Of a DNA stretch of 64,000 bases, positions 1-8,424 are shown in pieces. The position numbers and the translations under genes are program-made. Source of the stretch: Spirochaetales bacterium (lineage in GTDB: Bacteria; Spirochaetota; Leptospiria; Leptospirales; Leptonemataceae); assembly GCA_024233935.1 (NCBI GenBank), contig JACKOY010000007.1, positions 1 through 64,000 of the forward strand, in the 5' to 3' direction. How positions within the stretch are numbered: position 1 is the stretch's first letter; each line of letters opens with the position of its first letter. The notes under the pieces are model-generated. The model was not told the origin of the DNA, made no database searches, and was given only the letters and a program-made list of their open reading frames with translations.

Positions 1-90
1 CAGATTTGGGGGACGAAGTTCCGACATCGTGAGGCCGACAGATTTTGGGGGACGAAGTTCCGACGTCCGTCAGGCCGACAGATTTCCGGG
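1..90. repeat. Short tandem repeat, two full units plus a partial third
   Basis: Unit 1 covers 1-38, unit 2 covers 39-78, and a third starts at 79 and breaks off after about 7 bases. Units begin CAGATTT(T)GGGGGACGAAG and end AGGCCGA; they differ by one inserted T and a few changes near the middle. The array lies downstream of the 2-oxoacid oxidoreductase operon and runs off the window edge, so its true copy number cannot be seen. No reading frame covers it. Confidence 0.85.
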
Positions 91-108
91 CCGGCCAGGC
101 TCAGCGCA

Positions 109-1113
109 CTAGCCGATGACCCAGGTGTCGCCCGAGGCAAGTAGAGTTTCGAGATCGCCTTCGCCGCGGGTTGCGATGATTTCCTGGTTCTGTCGTTCCA
201 GTTCGTCTTCGTAAACCGGACCTTCGACCGCCCGGAAGACGCCCATCGGCTCCGGGAATTCGGGATTGCGCAATGAACCAAGCATCGTCGCGTACGCCGG
301 GCTGGGAATATCTTCGCGATGCACAAATGCGCCGGTAGTTTCGCCTTCCGGCAAATCCAGGGTCTTCATTTCGAAATCTTCGACCGCCAGCCCACGGTGG
401 CCGGTCTTGCCGTAAACCAGGGGCTTACCGTTTTCCAGATAGACCACGTTATCGCTGCGCACGTCTTTCCCGATTGTGCCTTCGAAGACAGCGTCGTTGA
501 AGATCACACAGTTCTGATAAATTTCGACGAACGAGCAGCCCCGATGCTCGTGGGCCCGGCGAAAAACCTCGGACATGTGTTTTTGATCTTTATCGTAGGT
601 GCGTGCTACGAAAGTGGCGCCGGCTCCCAGGGCCACCTGGACCGGGTTAAACGGCTCGTCGATGGAACCAAAAGGCGTGGACTTGGACACGGTCTTCTTG
701 CGACTCGTCGGTGAGTACTGGCCTTTTGTCAGGCCGTAGGTCTGGTTGTTGAAGAGCAGAATGTTCAGGTTCAGGTTGCGTCGCATCGCGTGGATCAAAT
801 GATTTCCGCCAATGGAAAGGCCATCGCCATCGCCGGTTACAACCCAGATCGAAAGCTCCGGTCTTGAAATCGCAAGTCCGGTCGCGAGGGCCGGCGCACG
901 TCCGTGGATCGTATGGAAGCCGTACGTGTTCATGTAATAGGGAAAGCGAGACGAACACCCAATACCCGAAATAAAGACGATGTCCTCTTTGGGCACTCCC
1001 AGCTCGGGCATGGTCTTCTGGATTGCGGCCAGAATCGCGTAGTCCCCGCAGCCGGGGCACCACTTCACTTCCTGGTCGCTTACGAAGTCTTTTTTGGTCA
1101 GTGGATGGCTCAT
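109..1113 (-). CDS. korB: 2-oxoacid:ferredoxin oxidoreductase, beta subunit (KorB-like)
   Basis: This is the 334-residue thiamine-pyrophosphate-binding subunit of an enzyme that oxidatively decarboxylates a 2-oxoacid, probably 2-oxoglutarate, to acyl-CoA while reducing ferredoxin. Visible signatures are WCPGCGD at residues 18-24 and GIGCSS at 50-55, which supply cysteines C19, C22 and C53 for a [4Fe-4S] cluster, GDGDG at 94-98 for TPP-Mg binding, and NNQTYGLTKGQYSPTS near 121-136, typical of KorB/PorB. It follows korA on the minus strand with 24 bases between them, so one transcript is likely. Specificity for 2-oxoglutarate rather than pyruvate is inferred from the two-subunit layout. Confidence 0.93.
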   Translation of the reverse strand: MSHPLTKKDFVSDQEVKWCPGCGDYAILAAIQKTMPELGVPKEDIVFISGIGCSSRFPYYMNTYGFHTIHGRAPALATGLAISRPELSIWVVTGDGDGLSIGGNHLIHAMRRNLNLNILLFNNQTYGLTKGQYSPTSRKKTVSKSTPFGSIDEPFNPVQVALGAGATFVARTYDKDQKHMSEVFRRAHEHRGCSFVEIYQNCVIFNDAVFEGTIGKDVRSDNVVYLENGKPLVYGKTGHRGLAVEDFEMKTLDLPEGETTGAFVHREDIPSPAYATMLGSLRNPEFPEPMGVFRAVEGPVYEDELERQNQEIIATRGEGDLETLLASGDTWVIG

Positions 1114-1137
1114 TGGATTTCCGTTGGTTGGTTAGCG

Positions 1138-3027
1138 CTACTTCGCCAGTTCGATGATCTTCTCTTTGATTTCACTCACCAGGAAGGGGCGGCCCTTCAT
1201 CTTGTTCAGTCCCACGATTTCGCGCAAAAAGTTCGCGCGCAAAAGCAGGCTGAGCTGGCCCAGGTTCAATTCGGGCACCAGTACTGTCTCGAAGCGCGAA
1301 AGCACATCTTTCAGGTTCTTCGGGAACGGGTTGAGGTGGCGCAGGTGGGCCTGGGCGACCCGATGACCTTCCTGGCGGGCCTGCTGAACAGCCGAACGGA
1401 TCGAACCGTAGGTGGAACCCCAGCCCAGAACCAACAGGCCGCCGGCCTCGCCATCTACCTCAATGTCCGGGATCGAATTGGCGATGCGGGCCACCTTCTC
1501 GGCGCGGGTCAGGATCATGGCTTCATGGTTTTCGGGATCGTAGCTGACATTGCCGGTTTTTTGATCTTTTTCGAGACCCCCGATGCGATGCTCGAAACCG
1601 GGCGTGCCCGGTAGCGGCCAGCGGCGCGCCAGAGTATTCGGGTCGCGTTCGTAGACCTGAAAGCCTTCGGCTGACGATCCGGCCGCAATCTGCCGCGTCT
1701 TGATCTCGGGTAGTTCGGCAACGTCGGGCACCCGCCAGGGTTCCGAACCCATTGTAATGTAGAGGTCAGAAAGAATAAAAACCGGAGTCATATATTCGAG
1801 CGCGATCCGCACAGCTTCGATGGCGGCTGCAAAGCAGTCACCGGGGCTGTACGGAGCCACCACCGGAACCGGGCTTTCGCCGTTGCGTCCGAAAAGTGTC
1901 TGCAGAAGATCGCCCTGTTCGGTCTTGGTCGGAAGACCGGTTGAGGGCCCGCCGCGCTGGGCATTGATAATGACCAACGGCAGTTCGGTCATCACCGCCA
2001 GGTTGATCGCCTCCAGCTTCAGGTTGATGCCGGGTCCGGAGGAAGCCGTCACACCGAGCGCGCCGCCGTAGGCCGCTCCAATCGCCGCCGCAACGGCCGC
2101 AATTTCGTCTTCGGCCTGGAAGGCCTTTACGCCGTAGTTTCGGTAGCGCGAAAGTTCGTGCAGGATTTCAGAAGCAGGCGTGATGGGATAGCTGCCGTAA
2201 AAGAGGGCGAGTCCGGCCTTTTTGGCGGCACTGACAAGGCCCAGAGCCATAGCCGAACCACCGTTCACATTTCTGTACAGGCCCGGCTTGAGTTTCGCTT
2301 CGCCAATCTCGTAGCGATGGTGGAAAAGCTCGCTGGTCTCGGCAAAGTTGAAGCCGGCCTTGAGGGCGCGGCGGTTGGCCTCAATCAATTGATCGCGGCC
2401 CTTGAACTTGCGCGCAATCCAGTCCAGAGTGGTTTCGGGGTTGCGACTGTACAACCAGTAGGTGATTCCGAGCGCGAAGAAGTTCTTACAACGGTCGACC
2501 TGGTTTTGTGGCAGACCCAAATCTTCCAGGGCCGTGCGCGTAAGTTGTGTTATGGGCGCGCGAATGATCTGGAAACGTTCTTGAATCGTATCGTCATCAA
2601 GAGGATTTTCGGCGTACTTGACCTTGTCCAGATTGCGCCGATCAAAGGCGTCAGTGTTCGCAAGCAGGATGCCACCCCGTTTCAGATCTTCAATGTTCGA
2701 TTTGAGCGCGGCCGGGTTCATGGCCACCAGCACATCGACCTGATCTCCGGGTGTGAAGATCTCTCGATTCGAGAAATGAATCTGAAAACCGGAAACGCCG
2801 GCCAGGGTGCCCTGGGGGGCCCGGATTTCCGCCGGAAAGTCCGGGAAGGTCATTAGATCGTTTCCGGCAACGCCGGTGGTAGTCGTAAACTGGGAGCCGG
2901 TCAGCTGCATACCGTCGCCGGAATCCCCACAGAAACGAATCGTGGCCTCTTCCAGGGCTTCGGCGGTCAGGCGGCCGTTCGTAGACGGCGATAGCGTGGC
3001 TGTGCCGGTTGAATCAGATGAACTCAT
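1138..3027 (-). CDS. korA: 2-oxoacid:ferredoxin oxidoreductase, fused gamma-alpha subunit (KorA-like)
   Basis: The 629-residue protein joins two domains. An N-terminal gamma domain (about 28-210) carries the FCGDSGDGMQ signature. The alpha domain (about 255-629) carries YPITPASEI, ASSGPGINL and GGPSTGLPTKTEQGDL. This gamma-alpha fusion with a separate beta subunit is the arrangement of 2-oxoglutarate:ferredoxin oxidoreductases that complete an oxidative or reductive TCA cycle. The start is supported by GAGGAATTC just before the ATG. The first 25 residues are Ser/Thr-rich and not conserved in type. It is the first gene of the korA-korB pair. Confidence 0.93.
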   Translation of the reverse strand: MSSSDSTGTATLSPSTNGRLTAEALEEATIRFCGDSGDGMQLTGSQFTTTTGVAGNDLMTFPDFPAEIRAPQGTLAGVSGFQIHFSNREIFTPGDQVDVLVAMNPAALKSNIEDLKRGGILLANTDAFDRRNLDKVKYAENPLDDDTIQERFQIIRAPITQLTRTALEDLGLPQNQVDRCKNFFALGITYWLYSRNPETTLDWIARKFKGRDQLIEANRRALKAGFNFAETSELFHHRYEIGEAKLKPGLYRNVNGGSAMALGLVSAAKKAGLALFYGSYPITPASEILHELSRYRNYGVKAFQAEDEIAAVAAAIGAAYGGALGVTASSGPGINLKLEAINLAVMTELPLVIINAQRGGPSTGLPTKTEQGDLLQTLFGRNGESPVPVVAPYSPGDCFAAAIEAVRIALEYMTPVFILSDLYITMGSEPWRVPDVAELPEIKTRQIAAGSSAEGFQVYERDPNTLARRWPLPGTPGFEHRIGGLEKDQKTGNVSYDPENHEAMILTRAEKVARIANSIPDIEVDGEAGGLLVLGWGSTYGSIRSAVQQARQEGHRVAQAHLRHLNPFPKNLKDVLSRFETVLVPELNLGQLSLLLRANFLREIVGLNKMKGRPFLVSEIKEKIIELAK

Positions 3028-3477
3028 GAATTCCTCGCTGGTGCGATTTGCATGACTTTCGGAGCAGGCTGAGCCGGGTCACGTGTGTATCAAACCCTTT
3101 CGTCTGGCTCCGGCAGGAAATGGTGTAAGCGGTCCTTCCGCTGCGCCCTGCGGTCAAGCTAGAGCAGGGGCACTTTCCCGGCGACCCTTTTCCTACTAAA
3201 ATGGTCGGAATGGCAGGACTATCTGGAAGGGACCGTCTGCGGCGATCTCGGGCCATGGCGATCGGGATGAATGGCGCTGCCGTCCATGACTCCGCGTTAG
3301 ATCCGCGCTTGCCCGGCCTGGTTTCGTTTCGGCTCTGGCGATGGGGCGCTTTCTGGATCATTCGATCCGGGGCCGTGGAGTTTTGCTTTCGTGTCCTGCG
3401 CCGGCCTGTCTCTTGAGATTCGCAAAGATTCTCGCTTGCCACGCATTATCCAGGCAGGCGCGTTCTAACGCAGAACG
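3028..3477. other. Intergenic region between korA and the SDR gene
   Basis: This 450-base gap separates two divergent genes and should hold both promoters. Open frames on each strand (3014-3442 minus, 3201-3416 plus) are rich in Arg, Ser and Pro, show no domain pattern and overlap each other, so I do not call them genes. I see no stem-loop with a T-run and no RNA gene signature here. Confidence 0.5.
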
Positions 3478-4209
3478 ATGGCGCCATCCGAACAAAGCCA
3501 ACCGGTGGTACTAATAGCGGGCGGCACCGGCGGCCTGGGTTCGGCCGTGACTGCGGCCGTGCTTCAGGCCGGGGCTCAGGCAATCGTCCTGACGACCCCG
3601 CGCACAAACTGGAAAGCTTTTGAAAAGGAAATTGCCGGGCGCGTCCCCTCGATTGCCGATCTGTCGGGAGTGGAAGCCGACGCCCTGGCCCTGCAGGGAT
3701 TGCGCGGCGCGGTCCGCACGATTCTCGAAGGCTTCGGTCGCATTGACGCCCTGATAAATCTGGTCGGTGGTTTTGCCGGCGGCAAACCGCTCGCCGAAAC
3801 AACGGAAGAAATCCTGGACCAACAATTCGAAATCAACTGTAAGACCGCTTTTCTTTTGAGCCAGGCCGTCTTGCCGGTCTTGATCGATCAGGGATCCGGG
3901 CGCATCGTACATACAGTGGCGGGCGCGGCCCTGCAGGGTGTGGCCGGTCTTTCGGCCTACGGCCCGAGCAAGGCCGCGCTCTTGAATCTGGTCCAGTGCC
4001 TGGCCCTCGAAGCCGGACCTTCCGGCGTGCGCGTGAACGCCATCGCCCCGGGCACTGTGGATACTCCCGCCAATCGCTCTGCCATGCCCGACGCAGATTT
4101 TACAAGCTGGGTCAAACCAGAACACCTGGCCGAAATTTACGTGATGCTTGCTCTTTCCCCGGCGGGCCACGACATCAACGGCGTTGCGATTCCGGTGAGT
4201 GGAGCTTAG
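3478..4209 (+). CDS. Short-chain dehydrogenase/reductase (SDR)
   Basis: This 243-residue classical SDR has the nucleotide-binding glycine motif GGTGGLGSA near residue 16, NLVGG near 96 in place of the usual NNAG, and an active site YGPSKAA (Tyr-x-x-x-Lys) near 160 preceded by the catalytic-Ser region. The C-terminal INGVAIPVSGA matches the usual SDR ending. The substrate cannot be told from the sequence; an NAD(P)H-dependent oxidoreductase of small alcohols or ketones is likely. It stands alone on the plus strand and converges on the NUDIX gene. Confidence 0.9.
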   Translation: MAPSEQSQPVVLIAGGTGGLGSAVTAAVLQAGAQAIVLTTPRTNWKAFEKEIAGRVPSIADLSGVEADALALQGLRGAVRTILEGFGRIDALINLVGGFAGGKPLAETTEEILDQQFEINCKTAFLLSQAVLPVLIDQGSGRIVHTVAGAALQGVAGLSAYGPSKAALLNLVQCLALEAGPSGVRVNAIAPGTVDTPANRSAMPDADFTSWVKPEHLAEIYVMLALSPAGHDINGVAIPVSGA

Positions 4210-4227
4210 GCCGAAAGCTTGCATCCC

Positions 4228-4260
4228 GATCCTTCTGCCGCGCTACTTCGCGGCAGGATC
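4228..4260. terminator. Stem-loop between convergent genes
   Basis: CTGCCGCG (4235-4242) and CGCGGCAG (4249-4256) form an 8-bp stem with a 6-base loop, extended by GATC/GATC around a small bulge. It lies between the ends of the convergent SDR and NUDIX genes, where a two-way terminator would be useful. There is no clear T-run, so intrinsic termination is uncertain. Confidence 0.4.
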
Positions 4261-4290
4261 TACGTCCTTGAGCCGACCTTGTAGGATTGC

Positions 4291-4749
4291 CTAATTCACA
4301 TCCCCGAGATAGACCGGCCGGGATACGCCTGGGTTTGGCAGTTGCGTCAGGTGGCTGCGGATTGCTTTTGGATACAGGTCGAGCGTCGGCAATCGATCCA
4401 GCGCGATCCATTCGACGCCGACCTGGTGCTCGTCGGGTTCGCCTGGCGCGACGGCCGCTTCGTCAACCAGGCGGCAGCAAAAAAACAACTCCAGCTGGTG
4501 CACACCGGGATGCAGCGCCGCGAATTCGTGATTGTCTGAGATGTAGTCGCGCACAAAAAGCAGTTGGCCCACCTCCACGTCGCGGCCCAGCTCCTCTTTG
4601 CATTCCCGACGAATGGCCTGTGGCAGGCTTTCGCCGATTTTCTGGCCGCCGCCGGGAAGTGTATAGAATAGATTGGGACCTTTGTTTCTCAGGACCAGCA
4701 GTTGGCCTGATTCGATGATGATCGCTTTGGCCGAGGTGCGCGGGGACAT
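4291..4749 (-). CDS. NUDIX hydrolase
   Basis: This 152-residue protein has a complete Nudix box, GGQKIGESLPQAIRRECKEE followed by LG, at about residues 34-55. The box coordinates Mg for cleavage of a nucleoside diphosphate linked to another group. The preceding FYTLPGGG is typical of the MutT/ADP-ribose-pyrophosphatase-like branch. The substrate cannot be assigned. It is a minus-strand gene downstream of the M48 protease gene, with 135 bases between them. Confidence 0.92.
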   Translation of the reverse strand: MSPRTSAKAIIIESGQLLVLRNKGPNLFYTLPGGGQKIGESLPQAIRRECKEELGRDVEVGQLLFVRDYISDNHEFAALHPGVHQLELFFCCRLVDEAAVAPGEPDEHQVGVEWIALDRLPTLDLYPKAIRSHLTQLPNPGVSRPVYLGDVN

Positions 4750-4884
4750 GTCGAAATCAAACAGAACAAAGACGCGACGGGGCGCACCCGAGGTTGAGTA
4801 AAACGGTGTAGACTACGAGTGGCGCTACTGGTGATCCGCGCTTGGGCACAATGTCGCTTTTCCCGCGGCGCCGCGGCCGTACGT

Positions 4885-5709
4885 TCACAGATGGCAGTTC
4901 GGTCGCCCGCGGGTGGCAATCGCGGCCTGGTACATCGGAATCGTTTTTTGAAGATGGCCCCGCAGGTCGCTGATGCGCGTATCGTGCGAGGGATGGGTGG
5001 ACATGATTTCCGGGGGAGCGCCGCTGCTGTTCTGGGCCATGTTCATCCACAGAGTTACGCTTGCGGTCGGATCGAAACCGGCCTGGGCCATCAGTTCCTG
5101 ACCGATGATGTCGGCTTCGCTTTCGTGCTCGCGGCTGAAGGGAAGCAACACGCCGAATTGCGCGCCCGCTCCGATGGCGCCCATGATGGTCTCATCTTCG
5201 ACCACCGAACCCACGGCGCCGAGCACGGTCTGTCCGGCGGTGGCCTGACTTACGCGTTCGTTTCCGTGCCGGGCAATGACGTGGCCAATCTCGTGGCCCA
5301 ACACGGCCGCGAGTTGATCAGCCGTTCGGGCGACCGGCAGAATGCCGGTATGCACGCCAACTTTGCCACCCGGCAGGGCAAAGGCATTTGCGGTCTCATC
5401 GCGAAACACGACGACCTCCCAACTTGTGACACCGGTCGAGTCGTTGGTAACAGTAAGCAGAGTATTTACAATGCAGCGAACGTATGCGTTAATGACCGGG
5501 TTGTTTTCGATGGGAGTCTGACTTTTGATTTCAGCGAAAGCCTCCTCGCCCATCCGGTTCATCTCGGCGTCATCGAGAAGAATCAACTGATTGCGCCCGG
5601 CCGGCGAAGTCTTGCAGGCGATCCCGATGCTGACCACGGCTGCAAGCACGGCAAGCAGCGCGAAGACATACTTTCTTAACAGGGTGAGCGTTTTTCTCAT
5701 CGGGTTCAA
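4885..5709 (-). CDS. M48-family metalloprotease, predicted lipoprotein
   Basis: The 274-residue protein has a signal segment ending SIGIAC, which fits the loose spirochaetal lipobox and would place the lipidated Cys at residue 32. The zinc motif HEIGH is at 139-143, and SREHESEAD follows with E198 as third ligand and D200. This is the periplasmic M48 layout of LoiP/BepA-like proteases, which degrade or repair misassembled outer-membrane proteins. No TPR domain follows, so it is nearer LoiP than BepA. ATGs at residues 1 and 4 are both possible starts. Confidence 0.9.
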   Translation of the reverse strand: MNPMRKTLTLLRKYVFALLAVLAAVVSIGIACKTSPAGRNQLILLDDAEMNRMGEEAFAEIKSQTPIENNPVINAYVRCIVNTLLTVTNDSTGVTSWEVVVFRDETANAFALPGGKVGVHTGILPVARTADQLAAVLGHEIGHVIARHGNERVSQATAGQTVLGAVGSVVEDETIMGAIGAGAQFGVLLPFSREHESEADIIGQELMAQAGFDPTASVTLWMNMAQNSSGAPPEIMSTHPSHDTRISDLRGHLQKTIPMYQAAIATRGRPNCHL

Positions 5710-5796
5710 GGATCTCCTCCGGGAAGACTCTTAGCACAGTTCCCCGCCTCCGGGAGCGCAAGCGTTTTTGCTGCTTTCTGGTCAGCGGCCGCTGCC

Positions 5797-7407
5797 CTAC
5801 GGTTGCGGCGCCTCCACCAGGGCGCGTTGCCGGCTCTCCTGGATGGGGAAGCTGCGCTGGAAATAGAACGCCCGCGAATTGCTGTAGTCGTTCAGGGCAT
5901 TCGCGATCGACGTATGTCCGCGGGATTGCGCCAGTCGTTGAGCGTTGTAGCCGTTCGCTTCGACCAGGACATCGGCGTGGTTTTCCATCAAGAGCTCTGC
6001 AACGGCCGCGTGGCCAAAATACGCCGCGTACATCAGGCCTGTCCAGCCCCGGAAAAGCGCATCGACATTGGCGCCGGCCTCAAGCGCCGTCCGGACGGCT
6101 GCCAGATCGCCGCTGTAACTGGCTTTCAGCAGACTCAAATCCAGTTCGGCCTGATTCGGACGCACCGGTTCGGGGTCAGGCTGCTCGTGGGTCCCGGGTC
6201 GTACGGATCGATAGAGCGCACTCAATTCGTCCGGGGCCAGAAGGCGGTTGTAGATGATGACTTCGTCGGCCTGACCGTGCATAACCGCGCCCCGGGCGTG
6301 GTCCGAAAACTCGATTCCCAGAGCGCCGGAATGAAAGTTTGCTCCCGGTTGATAGCATTCCAGCTCTTCGGCGAGGCGATCGCTGATCACAATGTCCTGA
6401 AGCCGACGCCCATCGAGCACTACGGCCACCCGCCGTTTGCTCCGGTCCAGACCGACAATCACATTGTGCCAGCTTCCGAGCGTTACCGGAGCATCTTCCA
6501 GTGTGTAGTACCACGAACCCAGCGCGCCCTCTTCGCCTCGCTGATAACTCGGATCGAGCGAGACAGTCAGCTTGCCGTCCGAAACACCGAGCTCCAGGGC
6601 CGAATAACCGAGCACGGCAAAGGTGTCGCGACCTTCAGACTCCAGGCGAAAATTCACACTGAGGGTAAAACGCGAAGCGTACGGTTCCTGATCCGGGCTT
6701 GAGAAGGTAAAGTAAGCGGTCGTGCGCCCGTCATAACGACCCGAACTGTGCAGAGTCCCGTTTTCAATGCGCGTTTCGCCTACCGTCCGGAACTCGGGTT
6801 GCTGCCCCAGCTGATCGCGGGCGCCGTTCTCGAAGTTGAAGTGCGCCAGGCGTCCTTGAGTCAGATTTACGGGGACATTGTTTTCAGCCAGCGGTTCGGC
6901 TCGATCCGAGGCCAGCGGCTGATAGCGCATTTGGAACGGCACGCCGAATTTCTCAAGGGTGTGGGCCAGCCAGCGCCGCTGGGCTTCGAGCCCTCCGGAA
7001 TACGGAGAGTCGGGTCGGCCGGGATAGGGCATCTGGGTTGTGTAGAGCACGCGCCCGTCTTTAATAAGTAGTAGAGTTCCCAGGGTCAGTCCTTCTTCTC
7101 CCGGATTGACATTGTTTTCTCTATAAAGAGAGTAGATCTGGCCACGGATGGCGGACGCAGAATTGTAATCGATCACGCCCAGCTGTACGCCCTGGACGTC
7201 AGCGAAACTGCGACCGAACATTCCCGCCGCGTAGCTACCGAGATCACAACCCAGACTCAGGATCGCGACCACCGGGCGTTGACGGGACATGCTCGCAAAA
7301 TTACCATCAGTGATGGCGATTGGATTTGCGAAAGCCGGGACGGGACCCAGAGCGCAACAAATCAATAGAAGCAGCCGCAAGAAGCCATGCTTGAAGGGAA
7401 AGGACAT
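5797..7407 (-). CDS. Secreted protein with thioredoxin-like, LamG/concanavalin-like and ankyrin regions
   Basis: The 536-residue protein has a signal peptide cut after AFA (residue about 27). Residues 40-165 follow a thioredoxin-like order, ending TLGTLLLIKDGRVLYTTQMP, but lack a CxxC pair, so a degenerate thioredoxin fold is my inference. Residues about 190-405 look like a LamG/concanavalin lectin domain: FNFENG, GSWHNVIVGLDRS and GQADEVIIYNRLLAPDELSALY. Residues 425-510 carry two to three ankyrin-type repeats (GWTGLMYAAYFGHAAVAELL). All three are binding modules, so an adhesin or scaffold role is plausible but unproven. Confidence 0.72.
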   Translation of the reverse strand: MSFPFKHGFLRLLLLICCALGPVPAFANPIAITDGNFASMSRQRPVVAILSLGCDLGSYAAGMFGRSFADVQGVQLGVIDYNSASAIRGQIYSLYRENNVNPGEEGLTLGTLLLIKDGRVLYTTQMPYPGRPDSPYSGGLEAQRRWLAHTLEKFGVPFQMRYQPLASDRAEPLAENNVPVNLTQGRLAHFNFENGARDQLGQQPEFRTVGETRIENGTLHSSGRYDGRTTAYFTFSSPDQEPYASRFTLSVNFRLESEGRDTFAVLGYSALELGVSDGKLTVSLDPSYQRGEEGALGSWYYTLEDAPVTLGSWHNVIVGLDRSKRRVAVVLDGRRLQDIVISDRLAEELECYQPGANFHSGALGIEFSDHARGAVMHGQADEVIIYNRLLAPDELSALYRSVRPGTHEQPDPEPVRPNQAELDLSLLKASYSGDLAAVRTALEAGANVDALFRGWTGLMYAAYFGHAAVAELLMENHADVLVEANGYNAQRLAQSRGHTSIANALNDYSNSRAFYFQRSFPIQESRQRALVEAPQP

Positions 7408-7622
7408 TCGTAGTGTTCTCCGTTTAACTCCAGGGTTTGACGCGCGTGCCTCGATCGGGGTTCAATGCGAAAGGCGCCCTGGGGCCGCCTCCATCGCTAC
7501 GATGTCGGTCGGCCGTCACAGCCACGCTATCGTTCGGTTCCGGTGCTTCGAGCACAAATCAAAGGGTTCGGGTTCCAGGAAGCAAATGCTTGCCCGCTGG
7601 CCGCGATTTTTCAGTCATAGCT

Positions 7623-8336
7623 GTGCAGTTTCAGCCGGCCCTCGAGCGCGTCACCATCCTGCGGCGTTACAAGCGTTTTCTTGCCGATGTTCGCTTTGCA
7701 GACGGCCGCGAATTGACGGTGCACTGTGCGAATCCCGGCTCCATGCTCACCTGCATCGGTGCAGGCTGGCCGGGCCTGGTCAGTCGCAGCGCCAACCCAA
7801 AACGCGAGCTGGCGTACAGCCTGGAGTTCACCCACAACGGTCGTGCCTGGATCGGTGTGAATCCGGTCCTGGCGAATCGGCTCTTTGAGGAAGCCTGGCT
7901 CAGTAGCCGGGGTGCACTCTTCGAAGAAATCAGCGACTATCAGGAGCTGCGGCGCGAAGTGCAGGCCGGCGGCAGTCGTCTGGACTTTGAGCTTTCTTCC
8001 GGGACCGAAAGGCGAAGCTGCCTGGTCGAAATCAAAAGCGTGAGCATGGCCAAATCGGGCCGGGCCCTTTTCCCGGATTCGCCGACCGATCGTGGTCGGA
8101 AACACCTGCGGGAGTTGATGCGGCTTGCACAGGAGCGCAGGCGTCGGGCGGCCCTGGTGTTCGTGGTGCAGAGGCGCGACGTCTCGCATTTCGAGGCTGC
8201 CCGGAGTATTGATCCGGAGTACGCCACCCTGCTCGGTCAGGCGCCGCAGGCGGGAGTTGCGTTGATCGCCGTGCGTGTCCGAAAGCGAGCCAATTCATTG
8301 AAAATAGAAGATCGGCTTCCAATTCGCCTGCCCTGA
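7623..8336 (+). CDS. sfsA: SfsA family DNA-binding protein/nuclease homologue
   Basis: Starting at GTG 7623 gives 237 residues, close to the usual length of about 230. The N-terminus then reads VQFQPALERVTILRRYKRFL, matching the start of E. coli SfsA. Further signatures are GRELTVHCANPGSM, SRLDFEL, CLVEIKSVSMA and FPDSPTDRGRKHLREL. The longer frame open from 7437 adds 62 residues with no counterpart in the family, so I reject it. SfsA was described as a regulator of sugar fermentation with nucleic-acid binding; its biochemical role is still unclear. The divergent neighbour is the LamG/ankyrin gene. Confidence 0.93.
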   Translation: MQFQPALERVTILRRYKRFLADVRFADGRELTVHCANPGSMLTCIGAGWPGLVSRSANPKRELAYSLEFTHNGRAWIGVNPVLANRLFEEAWLSSRGALFEEISDYQELRREVQAGGSRLDFELSSGTERRSCLVEIKSVSMAKSGRALFPDSPTDRGRKHLRELMRLAQERRRRAALVFVVQRRDVSHFEAARSIDPEYATLLGQAPQAGVALIAVRVRKRANSLKIEDRLPIRLP

Positions 8337-8424
8337 GCGTGCGAATCCCAACCGGGTCTGGCATTTCTCCCGCAATAAAAAAAATCCTCGTCAGGTCCAG
8401 GGCGGTGTGGTCTAACCGGGCCTT

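Noticed and set aside
3014..3442. 142-residue minus-strand frame between korA and the SDR gene
   Set aside because: Arg/Ser/Pro-rich, no domain pattern, overlaps the korA start and a competing plus frame.
7437..7622. Upstream extension of the sfsA frame
   Set aside because: Family members begin at the GTG 7623 position; the extra 62 residues have no counterpart.
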